Origin: Flavonifractor avistercoris
Lineage (GTDB): Bacteria; Bacillota; Clostridia; Oscillospirales; Oscillospiraceae
Direction: 5' to 3'
Length of the DNA: 42,114 nt
Assembly (NCBI GenBank): GCA_019119085.1
Contig: DWXT01000177.1
Location: forward strand, 1-42,114
In this document: positions 1 to 9,506 of the stretch, one piece after another
Layout: each line of letters begins with the position of its first letter
Numbering within the stretch: position 1 is the stretch's first letter
Position numbers and translations under genes: made by a program
The notes under the pieces: model-generated
Databases searched by the model: none
Told to the model about the DNA's origin: nothing
Seen by the model: only the letters and a program-made list of their open reading frames with translations

Positions 1-67
1 CGAGGAGCTGCCCAACATGAAGAACGTGGGCGATCTGGTCAAGTATCTGGAAGATCACGCTGAGTAA
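1..67 (+). CDS. acpP: Acyl carrier protein, 3' end only
   Basis: Only the last 21 codons are in the window, ending in TAA at 65-67. The residues read EELPNMKNVGDLVKYLEDHA plus E, which fits the C-terminal helix of bacterial acyl carrier proteins (typical ending VGDVVKYIEEH). ACP carries the growing acyl chain on a phosphopantetheine attached to a serine that lies upstream, outside the window. The position directly before the acetyl-CoA carboxylase and fab genes supports the call. The identification rests on a short tail plus context. Confidence 0.85.
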   Translation, partial: EELPNMKNVGDLVKYLEDHAE

Positions 68-80
68 TTTGAGGAACCGG

Positions 81-108
81 GGCATCGGCTTTTGCCGATG
101 CCTTTTTT
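81..108 (+). terminator. Rho-independent terminator/attenuator after acpP
   Basis: A 9-bp perfect stem (GGCATCGGC / GCCGATGCC) with a TTTT loop is followed by six T (103-108). It lies between the acpP stop and the accB ribosome binding site. If leaky, it would let acpP be made in excess over the downstream genes; that is inference. Confidence 0.85.
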
Positions 109-123
109 CCGAAAGGAGCCGCT

Positions 124-519
124 ATGAGCAACCAAGAGATTTTCGAGCTGATGGCCCGGTTTGACGCCAGCGCGGCCACCAGCTTCAAGCTGACCACCAA
201 GGACTTCTCCCTGGAGCTGGGCAAGGGCGTCTCCGCCGCCCCGGTGTGCGCCGCCCCCGCCCCGGTATCGGAGCCCGAGGGCCTGTTCATCACCGCCCCC
301 CTGGTGGGCACCTTCTACGCCGCCTCCGCCCCCGACGCCGCCCCCTATGTGCAGGTGGGTGACCACGTAAAGAAAGGCCAGACCGTGTGCCTGATGGAGG
401 CCATGAAGATGATGAACGAGGTGCAGGCCCCCTGCGACTGCGTCATCGAGGCCGTGCTCCAGCAGGACGGGGCCCTGGTGTCCTTCGGGGAGCCGCTGAT
501 CCGCTACCGGGAAGGGTGA
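124..519 (+). CDS. accB: Acetyl-CoA carboxylase biotin carboxyl carrier protein
   Basis: 131 aa. Carries biotin between the biotin carboxylase and the carboxyltransferase of acetyl-CoA carboxylase, the first committed step of fatty-acid synthesis. The C-terminal biotinyl domain (about residues 55-130) has the family motif EAMKMMNE, with Lys95 as the expected biotinylation site. The N-terminal helix (about 1-35) is followed by an Ala/Pro-rich linker (about 36-52), the usual BCCP layout. Start ATG124 has an AAGGAG-type site 6 bases upstream. It is followed 4 nt later by accC, so the two are likely translationally coupled. Confidence 0.96.
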   Translation: MSNQEIFELMARFDASAATSFKLTTKDFSLELGKGVSAAPVCAAPAPVSEPEGLFITAPLVGTFYAASAPDAAPYVQVGDHVKKGQTVCLMEAMKMMNEVQAPCDCVIEAVLQQDGALVSFGEPLIRYREG

Positions 520-523
520 GCCC

Positions 524-1902
<1,379 letters not shown>

Positions 1903-1906
<4 letters not shown>

Positions 1907-2769
1907 GCAGCGTATTCGCCCAGCGGCGGCAGAAGCTGCTGTCCCTGAAGGCCCTGCGGGGCTCCTCCCCCGCACCGGCCCAGACCGAGGAGACCTGCCC
2001 GGCCTGCTCCAGGGCGGTGCCCCGGCGGGAGCTGGTGGCCAACCGCTATGTATGCCCCCTGTGCGGCCATCACTATCCCGTGGGCGCCTACTACCGGCTG
2101 AGCCTGATCCTGGACAAGGGCACCTTCCGGGAGCTGGACGCCGGCCTGGCCTCCAACGATCCCCTGCATTTCCCCGGCTATGAGGCCAAGCTGGATCAGG
2201 CCCGCCGCCGCACCGGCATGAACGAGGGCGTGGTCACCGCCACCGGCCGCATGGGCGGCCAGCGGGTGGCCGTGGGCGCCATCGACAGCCGCTTCTTCAT
2301 GGGCAGCATGTCCGCCGCCCTGGGGGAGAAGGTCACCCGGCTGGTGGAGTTCGCCGACAAGTACAGGCTGCCCCTGATCCTCTTCTCCGCCAGCGGCGGG
2401 GCCAGGATGCAGGAGGGCATCCTCTCCCTGATGCAGATGGCCAAGACCTCCGCCGCCCTGGAGCGGTTCTCCCAGAGGGGCGGGCTGTATATCTCGGTCT
2501 TTACCCACCCCACCACCGGCGGCGTCACCGCCAGCTTCGCCAGTCTGGGGGACATCATCCTGTCCGAGCCGGGGGCCCTCATCGGCTTCGCCGGCCCCCG
2601 GGTGATCGAGCAGACCATCGGCGAGAAGCTGCCCGAGGGCTTCCAGACCGCCGAGTACCTGCTGGAGCACGGCTTCCTGGACGCCATCGTCCCCCGGCCC
2701 CAGCTGCGCACCACCCTCTTGCAGATTCTGAAACTCCACGGAAAGGGGGGCGACGAGCATGGCAAATGA
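1903..2769 (+). CDS. accD: Acetyl-CoA carboxylase carboxyltransferase subunit beta
   Basis: 288 aa. With AccA it transfers the carboxyl group from biotin to acetyl-CoA, giving malonyl-CoA. The N-terminal zinc ribbon is intact (Cys32, Cys35, Cys51, Cys54), followed by the crotonase-like carboxyltransferase fold, including SASGGARMQEG and TTGGVTASFA. It starts inside the accC stop (ATGA) and its 3' end overlaps accA by 11 nt. Such tight overlap suggests balanced translation of the two carboxyltransferase subunits. Confidence 0.97.
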
Positions 2770-3580
2770 GCTGACGGCCGCCCAGCGGGTGGCCCTGGCC
2801 CGCCACCCGGAGCGCCCCGGCACGGCGGAGTTCATCGAACACCTGTTCACCGACTTCTTCGAGCAGCGGGGCGACCGCCTGTGCGCCGAGGACGGCAGCA
2901 TCCTGGGCGGCATCGCCCTGTTCCACGGCAAGCCGGTGACCGTCATCGGCCACCGGAAGGGCCGCTCCCTGGAGCAGAACCTGGCCTTCCACTTCGGTAT
3001 GCCCTCCCCCGAGGGGTACCGCAAGGCCCAGCGGCTCATGCTCCAGGCCGAGAAGTTCCACCGCCCCATCATCACCTTCATCGACACCCCCGGCGCCTAC
3101 CCCGGCCTGGAGGCCGAGGCCAGGGGCCAGGGGGACGCCATCGCCCACACCCTGGCCCTGTCCAGCAGCCTCACCGTGCCGGTGATCTCCGTGGTCACCG
3201 GCGAGGGGGGCAGCGGCGGCGCCCTGGCTCTGGGCGTGGGCAACCGGGTGCTCATGCTGGAGAACGCGGTGTACTCCGTCCTCTCCCCCGAGGGCTTCGC
3301 CGCCATCCTGTGGAAGGACTCCTCCCGCAGCGAGGAGGCCTGCGAGGTGATGAAGCTCACCGCCGCCGACCTGCTGGAGCTGGAGGTGGTCGACAAGGTG
3401 ATCCCCGAGCCCGCGGGCGGGGCCCACACCGATCCAGAGACTCTGTACAAGACCCTGGACACCGTCCTGGCGCGGGAGCTCAACTCCCTGAGTAAGCTCA
3501 GCGGCGCGGCCCTGGCCGCCGGGCGGTATAAGAAATTCCGGGCCATGGGCGCCAAGGCCCTGAGAAAGGAGCGCACATGA
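2759..3580 (+). CDS. accA: Acetyl-CoA carboxylase carboxyltransferase subunit alpha
   Basis: 273 aa, at the short end for the family (E. coli AccA is about 319 aa). It carries the family motifs FHGKPVTVIGHRKGR, FIDTPGAYPG and GEGGSGGALALG, the last forming an oxyanion-hole region. It pairs with AccD. It overlaps accD by 11 nt at the 5' end and fabH by 4 nt (ATGA at 3577-3580) at the 3' end. The short length reflects a reduced N-terminal region and tail; nothing in the core looks broken. Confidence 0.97.
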   Translation: MANELTAAQRVALARHPERPGTAEFIEHLFTDFFEQRGDRLCAEDGSILGGIALFHGKPVTVIGHRKGRSLEQNLAFHFGMPSPEGYRKAQRLMLQAEKFHRPIITFIDTPGAYPGLEAEARGQGDAIAHTLALSSSLTVPVISVVTGEGGSGGALALGVGNRVLMLENAVYSVLSPEGFAAILWKDSSRSEEACEVMKLTAADLLELEVVDKVIPEPAGGAHTDPETLYKTLDTVLARELNSLSKLSGAALAAGRYKKFRAMGAKALRKERT

Positions 3581-4527
3581 GCGGAATCAAACTTCTGGGC
3601 ACCGGCTCCGCCGTGCCGAGCAAGGTGGTCACCAACGACGATCTTGCCAAAATCGTGGATACCAACGACGAGTGGATCTCCACCCGCACCGGCATTCGCT
3701 CCCGCCGCTACTGCGCCGAAGGGGAGAGCCATACCTCCCTCTGCCTGGCCGCCGCCCGGCAGGCCCTGGGCCGCGCCGGCGTGAAGCCGGAGGAGGTGGG
3801 GGTGTGCATCGTGGCCACCCTCACCCCCGACTACCTGACCCCCGCCGCCGCCTGCCTGCTCCAGAGGGAGCTGGGCCTGTCGGAGGACACGGTGTGCTTT
3901 GATCTGAACGCCGCCTGCTCCGGCTTTGTCTACGCCCTCCACACTGCCGAGTGCCTCCTGGCCGCCGCGCCCCGGAAGTACGGCCTGGTGCTGGGGGCCG
4001 AGGTGCTCAGCCGGATCACCGACTTTACCGACCGGGGCACCTGCGTGCTCTTCGGCGACGGCGTGGGCGCCGCCGTGGTGGAGTGGCGGGCCGGCTACCC
4101 ATCCCTCCACGCCGTGCTGGGCTGCCGGGGCAACGACGAGGTGCTCTACGCACCCGGCGTCCACTCCGACCGTCCCTCCTACATCCACATGGACGGCCAG
4201 CCCGTGTTCCGCTTCGCTGTGGAGGCCGTGCCCCGCTGCGCCAGGGAGGTGCTCTCCAAGGCCGGCCTGGGGCCGGAGGACGTGGATCGGTTCGTCTTCC
4301 ACCAGGCCAACCAGCGCATCATCGACTTTGCCGTCAAAAAGCTGGGCATCGACCCGGCCAAGTGCACCGGCAACATCGAGCGCACCGGCAACACCTCCGC
4401 CGCCAGCGTCCCCCTGCTGCTGGACGAGCTGATCACCGGCGGGGAACTGCGCTCCGGCCAGCGGGCCCTGTGCGTGGGCTTCGGCGGCGGACTGACCTGG
4501 GCGGGGGCCCTGCTGGAACTGGCGTAG
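3577..4527 (+). CDS. fabH: Beta-ketoacyl-ACP synthase III
   Basis: 316 aa. Condenses acetyl-CoA (or another primer CoA) with malonyl-ACP to start fatty-acid chains. The catalytic triad is intact: Cys114 in NAACSGF, His in VFHQANQR and Asn in GNTSAAS. The C-terminus GFGGGLTWAG is typical of FabH. It starts at an ATGA overlap with accA. The stop (4525-4527) is followed within 4 nt by the first hairpin of the structured repeat in the 218-nt gap before fabK. Confidence 0.97.
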   Translation: MSGIKLLGTGSAVPSKVVTNDDLAKIVDTNDEWISTRTGIRSRRYCAEGESHTSLCLAAARQALGRAGVKPEEVGVCIVATLTPDYLTPAAACLLQRELGLSEDTVCFDLNAACSGFVYALHTAECLLAAAPRKYGLVLGAEVLSRITDFTDRGTCVLFGDGVGAAVVEWRAGYPSLHAVLGCRGNDEVLYAPGVHSDRPSYIHMDGQPVFRFAVEAVPRCAREVLSKAGLGPEDVDRFVFHQANQRIIDFAVKKLGIDPAKCTGNIERTGNTSAASVPLLLDELITGGELRSGQRALCVGFGGGLTWAGALLELA

Positions 4528-4530
4528 CTT

Positions 4531-4727
4531 CCAACAAGCGGCAGAGCCGCTTGTTGGAGGGAGATGCAGCCCCCCGCGCGCAAGTTTTATCCGGCGAAGC
4601 CGGATAAAACTCACACTTGCGGGCTGAGAAGTGTTTTCGTCCACGCGCATGTCGCGGCCGAAAACGGATTTCATTTTATTTCCCCGCCTGCGGGCGGGGA
4701 AACGCTGCGAGGCTTTCTCGTGGAGTC
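4531..4727 (-). repeat. Structured repeat element, copy A (four hairpins)
   Basis: This fills most of the fabH-fabK gap. Read on the - strand it has four consecutive hairpins. Hairpin 1 (4702-4679) is a 10-bp stem with loop CGCA. Hairpin 2 (4665-4633) has a 13-position stem with loop ACATGCG. Hairpin 3 (about 4620-4577) has outer stem GCAAG/CTTGC, a TGTGAG bulge and an inner stem starting TTTT. Hairpin 4 (4557-4531) is a 12-bp stem with a 3-nt loop. Linkers AAAGCCTCGCAG, AAATCCG and ACTTCTCA match copy B at 17911-18100, although most stem sequences differ. The strand is defined by alignment to copy B. Confidence 0.85.
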
Positions 4728-4745
4728 ATTTCATAAGGAGTATCT

Positions 4746-5672
4746 ATGAAATTAAACGAGCTTCTGGGGATTGAGTTCCCCATCATCCAGGGCGGCATGG
4801 CCAACATCGCCACCGGCAGGTTCGCCGCCGCCGTGTCCAACGCCGGCGCCCTGGGCCTGGTGGCCGGCGGCGGCCTGGACGCCGAGGCCCTGCGGGCCGA
4901 GATCCGGGACGCCAAGGCCGCCACCGACAAGCCCTTCGGCGTCAACCTGATGCTGATGAACCCCCACATCGACGAGCTGGCCAAGGTCGTGGTGGAGGAG
5001 GGCGTGCAGGTGGTCACCACCGGCGCCGGCAACCCGGGCAAGTACGTCCCCGCCTGGAAGGAGGCGGGCATCAAGGTGTTCCCCGTGGTGGCCGCCCCCG
5101 TGCTGGCCAAGCGGCTGGAGCGCTACGGCATTGACGGCGTGATCGCCGAGGGCACCGAGAGCGGCGGCCATGTGGGCGAGATGACCACCATGGCCCTGGT
5201 GCCCCAGGTGGCGGACGCGGTGAGCGTCCCCGTCATCGCCGCCGGCGGCATCGCCGACGGCCGTCAGTTGTGCGCCGCCTTTGCCCTGGGGGCCTGCGGC
5301 GTTCAGGTGGGCACCGTCCTGCTGGCCAGTGAGGAGTGCCCCATTCACGACAACTACAAGGGGGCCGTCCTCAAGGCGGGGGCCAACGACACCGTGGTCA
5401 CCGGCCGCTCCGGCGGCGCCCCCGTCCGGGTGCTGAAGAACAAGATGGCCCGGGAGTACCTGCGCATGGAGAAGCAGAACCTGCCCCTGGAGGAGATGGA
5501 GAAGCTGACTCTGGGCTCCCTCCGCCGGGCGGTGTTCGACGGCGACGTGGACACCGGCAGCTTCATGGCCGGCCAGGTGGCCGGCATGGTTCACGCCATC
5601 AGGCCCCTGCGGCAGATCTTTGAGGAGCTGATGGCCGGTTACGAGCAGGTGCGGAAGGAGCTGAGCGAATGA
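4746..5672 (+). CDS. fabK: Enoyl-ACP reductase II (FMN-dependent)
   Basis: 308 aa. Reduces the enoyl-ACP double bond at the end of each elongation cycle; FabK is the flavoprotein alternative to FabI. It has the nitronate monooxygenase/FabK TIM-barrel hallmarks: PIIQGGMANIATG at the N-terminus, AEGTESGGHVGEM (His142, near the His of the FabK active site) and VIAAGGIADGR for FMN-phosphate binding. AAGGAG lies 5 nt before ATG4746. The fab-operon context separates it from nitronate monooxygenase paralogs. It overlaps fabD by ATGA. Confidence 0.94.
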   Translation: MKLNELLGIEFPIIQGGMANIATGRFAAAVSNAGALGLVAGGGLDAEALRAEIRDAKAATDKPFGVNLMLMNPHIDELAKVVVEEGVQVVTTGAGNPGKYVPAWKEAGIKVFPVVAAPVLAKRLERYGIDGVIAEGTESGGHVGEMTTMALVPQVADAVSVPVIAAGGIADGRQLCAAFALGACGVQVGTVLLASEECPIHDNYKGAVLKAGANDTVVTGRSGGAPVRVLKNKMAREYLRMEKQNLPLEEMEKLTLGSLRRAVFDGDVDTGSFMAGQVAGMVHAIRPLRQIFEELMAGYEQVRKELSE

Positions 5673-6595
5673 GCCTGGCATTTCTGTACGCCGGTCAGGG
5701 CACCCAGCACCCCGGCATGGGGGCCGACCTCTATGAGGCCCACCCCGCCTTCCGGGCCGTGGTGGACTCCGCCGACGTGGACTTTGATCTGAAAACCGCC
5801 ATGTTCTCCGACCCCGACGGGGTGCTGAACCAGACCGAGTACACCCAGCCCTGCATGGTGGCCTTCGCCGCCGGCATGACCGCCATCCTGGCCGAAAAGG
5901 GCATCACCCCGGCCTACGCCGCGGGACTGTCCCTGGGCGAGTACTCCGCCCTCCAGTGCGCCGGGGTGTTCACCGCCGGGCAGGCCGTCTCCCTGGCTGC
6001 CTTCCGGGGCCGCGCCATGGCCTCTGCCGCCGCCGGCCGCCCCTGCGGCATGACCGCCGTGCTGGGCCTGGATCGGGAGAAGCTGCAGCAGGCCTGCCGG
6101 CAGGCCGCCGACGCGGGCGTGGTGGAGATCGCCAACTACAACTGCCCCGGCCAGCTGGTCATCGGCGGCGAACAGGCCGCTGTGGACAAGGCCGCCGAGA
6201 TCGCCAAGGAACTGGGTGCCAGGCGGTGCATGCCCCTGAAGGTCAGCGGGCCCTTCCACACCTCCCTTCTCTCCCCCGCCGGCGACGCCCTGCGGGAGAA
6301 GTTTAAGGAGATCACCTTCGGGGAGATGCGCATCCCCGTGCTGTTCAACTGCCTGGGCCGTGAGATGGGCCCCGGCGACACCATCCCCGCCCTGCTGGAG
6401 AAGCAGGTGCAGTCCTCCGTCTACATGGAGGACACCATCCGCCGCCTGGCCGAGCTGGGGGTGGACACCATTGTGGAGATCGGCCCGGGCAAGGCCCTCA
6501 GCGGCTTTGTGAAAAAGACCGCCCCCGCCATCAAGACCTACGCCGTGGAGACCTGCGCCGACGTGGACGCCCTCTCCGCCGCGCTGAAAGGATAA
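5669..6595 (+). CDS. fabD: Malonyl-CoA:ACP transacylase
   Basis: 308 aa. Moves malonyl from CoA to ACP. The N-terminal FLYAGQGTQHPGMG and the nucleophile elbow GLSLGEYSAL (Ser88) are intact, and His197 in GPFHTSLL completes the catalytic pair. The C-terminus EIGPGKALSGFVKKT is typical of the family. It starts at an ATGA overlap with fabK and is followed 4 nt later by fabG. Confidence 0.97.
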   Translation: MSLAFLYAGQGTQHPGMGADLYEAHPAFRAVVDSADVDFDLKTAMFSDPDGVLNQTEYTQPCMVAFAAGMTAILAEKGITPAYAAGLSLGEYSALQCAGVFTAGQAVSLAAFRGRAMASAAAGRPCGMTAVLGLDREKLQQACRQAADAGVVEIANYNCPGQLVIGGEQAAVDKAAEIAKELGARRCMPLKVSGPFHTSLLSPAGDALREKFKEITFGEMRIPVLFNCLGREMGPGDTIPALLEKQVQSSVYMEDTIRRLAELGVDTIVEIGPGKALSGFVKKTAPAIKTYAVETCADVDALSAALKG

Positions 6596-6599
6596 CGCT

Positions 6600-7343
6600 A
6601 TGAGCTTTACTGGAAAGACCGCCGTGGTCACCGGCGGCAGCCGGGGCATCGGCAGGGCCATCTGCCTGGAGCTGGCCCGCCGGGGCGCCAACGTGGTGTT
6701 CTCCTACGCGGGCAACACCGCCGCCGCGGAGGAGACTTTGAAGGAGCTGGAGGCCCTGGGCGTGCAGGCCCGGGCCGTCCAGGGCAGCGTGGCCGACCCC
6801 GCCGCCGTCAAGGCCCTGATCGATACCGCCGTCAAGGAGCTGGGCGGCCTGCACATCCTGGTCAACAACGCGGGCATCACCCGTGACAACCTGGCCATGA
6901 TGCTCAAGGAGGAGGACTTCGACGCGGTCATTGAGACCAACCTGAAGGGCACCTTCCTGTGCATGAAGGCCGCCGCCCGGCCCATGATGAAGGCCAAGTA
7001 CGGCCGCATCATCAACCTCAGCTCCGTGGTGGCCCTGCGGGGCAACCCGGGCCAGATCAACTACTGCGCCAGCAAGGCGGGCGTCATCGGCATGACCAAG
7101 TCCCTGGCCAAGGAGCTGGGCGGCCGCGGAGTCACCGTCAACGCGGTGGCTCCCGGCTATATCGCCACCGATATGACCGCCGCCCTGCCGGAGGCCGCCC
7201 GGGAGGCCATGCTGTCCGCCATTCCGGCGGGCCGCCCCGGCACCCCGGAGGACGTGGCCGCCGCCGTGGCCTTCCTGGCCTCCGACGAGGCCGCCTATAT
7301 CACCGGCCAGGTGCTTTCTGTGGACGGCGGCATGGGGATGTAG
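6600..7343 (+). CDS. fabG: 3-oxoacyl-ACP reductase
   Basis: 247 aa. NADPH-dependent reduction of 3-oxoacyl-ACP. It is a classical short-chain dehydrogenase: TGGSRGIGRA nucleotide-binding loop, NNAG at 89-92, and catalytic Ser142, Tyr155 and Lys159 (YCASK). The C-terminus ITGQVLSVDGGMGM is typical of FabG. AAAGGATA lies just before ATG6600. A 419-nt repeat-rich gap follows before fabF. Confidence 0.97.
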   Translation: MSFTGKTAVVTGGSRGIGRAICLELARRGANVVFSYAGNTAAAEETLKELEALGVQARAVQGSVADPAAVKALIDTAVKELGGLHILVNNAGITRDNLAMMLKEEDFDAVIETNLKGTFLCMKAAARPMMKAKYGRIINLSSVVALRGNPGQINYCASKAGVIGMTKSLAKELGGRGVTVNAVAPGYIATDMTAALPEAAREAMLSAIPAGRPGTPEDVAAAVAFLASDEAAYITGQVLSVDGGMGM

Positions 7344-7351
7344 GGAGAAGT

Positions 7352-7640
7352 GCGGAGCGCCCGGGAGCAGGGCAACAGCGAGCCGCGCAGACGAAAAAGC
7401 AGTCGCGCCACAGGCGCGAGGTGTTTTTCGCGGAGCGGTGAGCAGTTGCCCGTCGCGGAGGGCGCGAAGCATGACACCTGGAAGCGGCGAGCCGTCGGGA
7501 GCAGCCCGGATGGACCGGAGCGAGGGCGAGCGCAGGGCCGCAGGGCGGCCCGCAGACCAGCCCGAGACGGAGGGAAGCCGGGCGTCGCGAGCAGGCAAGC
7601 CGTGACAGCGAGAAGCGGCGAGCCGTCGGGCGTGTGTCCC
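7352..7640 (+). repeat. GC-rich palindromic non-coding block between fabG and fabF
   Basis: No convincing gene is present. The left part is a nested hairpin: outer GGGCAAC (7370-7376) / GTTGCCC (7445-7451), middle CGAAAAA (7392-7398) / TTTTTCG (7424-7430), inner CGCGCC (7404-7409) / GGCGCG (7413-7418). A shorter hairpin is GGGCCG (7535-7540) / CGGCCC (7546-7551). A 19-bp direct repeat (GAAGCGGCGAGCCGTCGGG) occurs at 7481-7499 and 7612-7630. The composition differs from the codon-biased genes on both sides. The strand is arbitrary. It looks like a dispersed repeat inserted in the operon; function unknown. Confidence 0.6.
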
Positions 7641-7660
7641 CGCGGCATTGAACCGCACCC

Positions 7661-7735
7661 GGCGGCCATATATGGCCGCCCTACAAACGGATACAATCTT
7701 GGTTTCTTGTAGGGCCGCCATACATGGCGGCCGCC
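7661..7735 (+). repeat. Paired palindromes, MITE- or REP-like, upstream of fabF
   Basis: Two related palindromes face each other. The left is a perfect 20-bp palindrome (7661-7680) continuing into CTAC. The right begins GTAG (7709-7712) and holds a near-perfect palindrome (7713-7732). The arms 7661-7684 and 7709-7735 are imperfect inverted repeats of each other around an AT-richer 24-nt centre. This is the shape of a small non-autonomous mobile repeat or a BIME-like unit. It ends 8 nt before the fabF ribosome binding site. The strand is arbitrary. Confidence 0.65.
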
Positions 7736-7762
7736 GCTCGACAAGGAGGAGCAACAAGTAAT

Positions 7763-9004
7763 ATGGAAAAACGCAGAGTGCTGATAACCGGCCTGGGGGC
7801 CATCACCCCCCTGGGCCACAACGCTGACGATACCTGGCAGGCCGTCAAAGACGGGGTGTGCGGCATCGGCCCCATCACCCACTACGACTGCTCCGCCCAG
7901 AAGGTGCACCTGGCCGCCGAGGTGAAGGACTGGGATCCCACCACCGTGCTGGACAAGAAGGACGTGCGCCACATGAGCCGCTACATCCAGCTGGCCATGA
8001 CCGCCGCCAAGGAGTGCCTGGCCGACAGCGGCCTGAACCGCGAGCAGGAGGATCTCACCCGCTGCGGCGTCATCGTGTCCAGCGGCGTGGGCGGCATCGA
8101 GATGGCCGAGAGCGAGACCCTGCGCTGCTCGGAGAAGGGCTATGACCGGGCCTCCCCCTTCTATATCCCCACCACCATCGCCAACATGGGCGCGGGCTAT
8201 ATCGCCATCCTCTCCGGCTTCCAGGGCATGTGCACCTGCCCGGTGACCGCCTGCGCCGGCGGCTCCAACGCGGTGGGCGACGCCTTCCGCCACATCCGGG
8301 ACGGCTACGCCGAGGTCATGCTCTGCGGCGGCGCCGAGGCGGCGGTGACCCCCCTGTCCATGGGCGGCTTCACCACCATGCGGGCCCTCCACGTGGGGGA
8401 CGATCCCAACCGGGCGTCCATCCCCTTCGACGCCGAGCGCAACGGCTTCGTCATGGGCGAGGGCGCCGGCATCCTGATGCTGGAGGAGTACGAGCACGCC
8501 ATGGCCCGGGGGGCCAAGGTGTACGCCGAGGTGGTGGGCTACGGCGCCACCTGCGACGCCTACCACATCACCGCCCCCGCCCCCAACGGGGAGGGCGGCG
8601 CCCGGGCCATGGCCCAGGCCCTGTCCGACGCCGGGGTTGCCCCGGAGCAGGTGGGCTACATCAACGCCCACGGCACCTCCACCCCCCTCAACGACTCCGG
8701 CGAGACCGCGGCCATCAAGACCGTGTTCGGCGAGCATGCCCACCGCCTGGCGGTCAGCTCCACCAAGTCCATGACCGGCCACATGCTGGGGGCCGCCGGC
8801 GCGGTGGAGGCCATTTTCACCGCCCTGGGCCTGCGGGACGGCTTCCTGCCCGCCACCATCAACTATCAGGTGCCCGATCCGGCCTGCGACCTGGATTATA
8901 TCCCCAACCAGGGCCGGGAGCAGCAGGTGGAGTACGCCCTGTCCAACTCCCTGGGCTTCGGCGGCCACAACGCCTGCGTGCTGTTTAAGAAGTGGGAGGG
9001 CTGA
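7763..9004 (+). CDS. fabF: Beta-ketoacyl-ACP synthase II
   Basis: 413 aa from ATG7763. Elongates acyl-ACP with malonyl-ACP. The Cys-His-His triad is intact: Cys164 in TACAGGS, His303 in NAHGTSTPLND and His340 in SMTGHMLGAAG. The N-terminus MEKRRVLITGLGAITPLG is typical. The frame is open upstream to an ATG at 7724, but those codons lie inside the repeat; AAGGAGG at 7743-7749 supports ATG7763, with a rather long 13-nt spacing. Two bases separate the stop from fabZ. Confidence 0.97.
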   Translation: MEKRRVLITGLGAITPLGHNADDTWQAVKDGVCGIGPITHYDCSAQKVHLAAEVKDWDPTTVLDKKDVRHMSRYIQLAMTAAKECLADSGLNREQEDLTRCGVIVSSGVGGIEMAESETLRCSEKGYDRASPFYIPTTIANMGAGYIAILSGFQGMCTCPVTACAGGSNAVGDAFRHIRDGYAEVMLCGGAEAAVTPLSMGGFTTMRALHVGDDPNRASIPFDAERNGFVMGEGAGILMLEEYEHAMARGAKVYAEVVGYGATCDAYHITAPAPNGEGGARAMAQALSDAGVAPEQVGYINAHGTSTPLNDSGETAAIKTVFGEHAHRLAVSSTKSMTGHMLGAAGAVEAIFTALGLRDGFLPATINYQVPDPACDLDYIPNQGREQQVEYALSNSLGFGGHNACVLFKKWEG

Positions 9005-9006
9005 GT

Positions 9007-9444
9007 ATGCTGCAGCTGAATTCCAATCAGATCGCGGAGATCATCCCCCACCGCTACCCCTTCGCCCTGGTGGATCGCATCGTGGACGGCGAGGTGGGCA
9101 AGTGGGCCAAGGGGATCAAGTGCGTCACCGTCAACGAGCCCTTTTTCCAGGGCCACTTCCCCCAGTACCACGTGATGCCCGGCGTGCTCATCCTGGAGGC
9201 CCTGGCCCAGGTGGGCGCCGTGGCCATGCTGTCCATGCCGGAGAACAAGGGGAAGATCGGCCTGTTCGGCGGCATCAAGAACGCCCGCTTCCGCAAGCAG
9301 GTCACCCCCGGCGACGTGCTGGAGCTGGAGTGCACCATCATCAAGCAGAAGGGCCCGGTGGCGGTGGCCGAGGCCAAGGCCACCGTGGACGGCAAGGCCG
9401 CCGTCACGGCGGAGCTCACCTTCGCCCTGGCCCCCAACGCCTGA
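9007..9444 (+). CDS. fabZ: 3-hydroxyacyl-ACP dehydratase
   Basis: 145 aa from ATG9007, the normal FabZ length. Dehydrates 3-hydroxyacyl-ACP to trans-2-enoyl-ACP. It is a hot-dog fold with IIPHRYPFALVDRI and the catalytic His50 (FFQGHFP) and Glu64 (LILEALAQ). ATG9007 was chosen because GGAGGG at 8995-9000 is well spaced and the protein then starts just ahead of the conserved region; an in-frame ATG at 8992 lies inside fabF. No FabA/FabM isomerase is visible here. Confidence 0.96.
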   Translation: MLQLNSNQIAEIIPHRYPFALVDRIVDGEVGKWAKGIKCVTVNEPFFQGHFPQYHVMPGVLILEALAQVGAVAMLSMPENKGKIGLFGGIKNARFRKQVTPGDVLELECTIIKQKGPVAVAEAKATVDGKAAVTAELTFALAPNA

Positions 9445-9506
9445 ACCCTTGCCCCTCCGCAATGAGGAAGAGAGAACCCCTATCACTTTGGACGCGGAGG
9501 CCCAGT

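Noticed and set aside
4564..4749. Short + strand frame in the fabH-fabK gap
   Set aside because: It lies entirely over the hairpins of the structured element, has no ribosome site and no similarity to a known protein.
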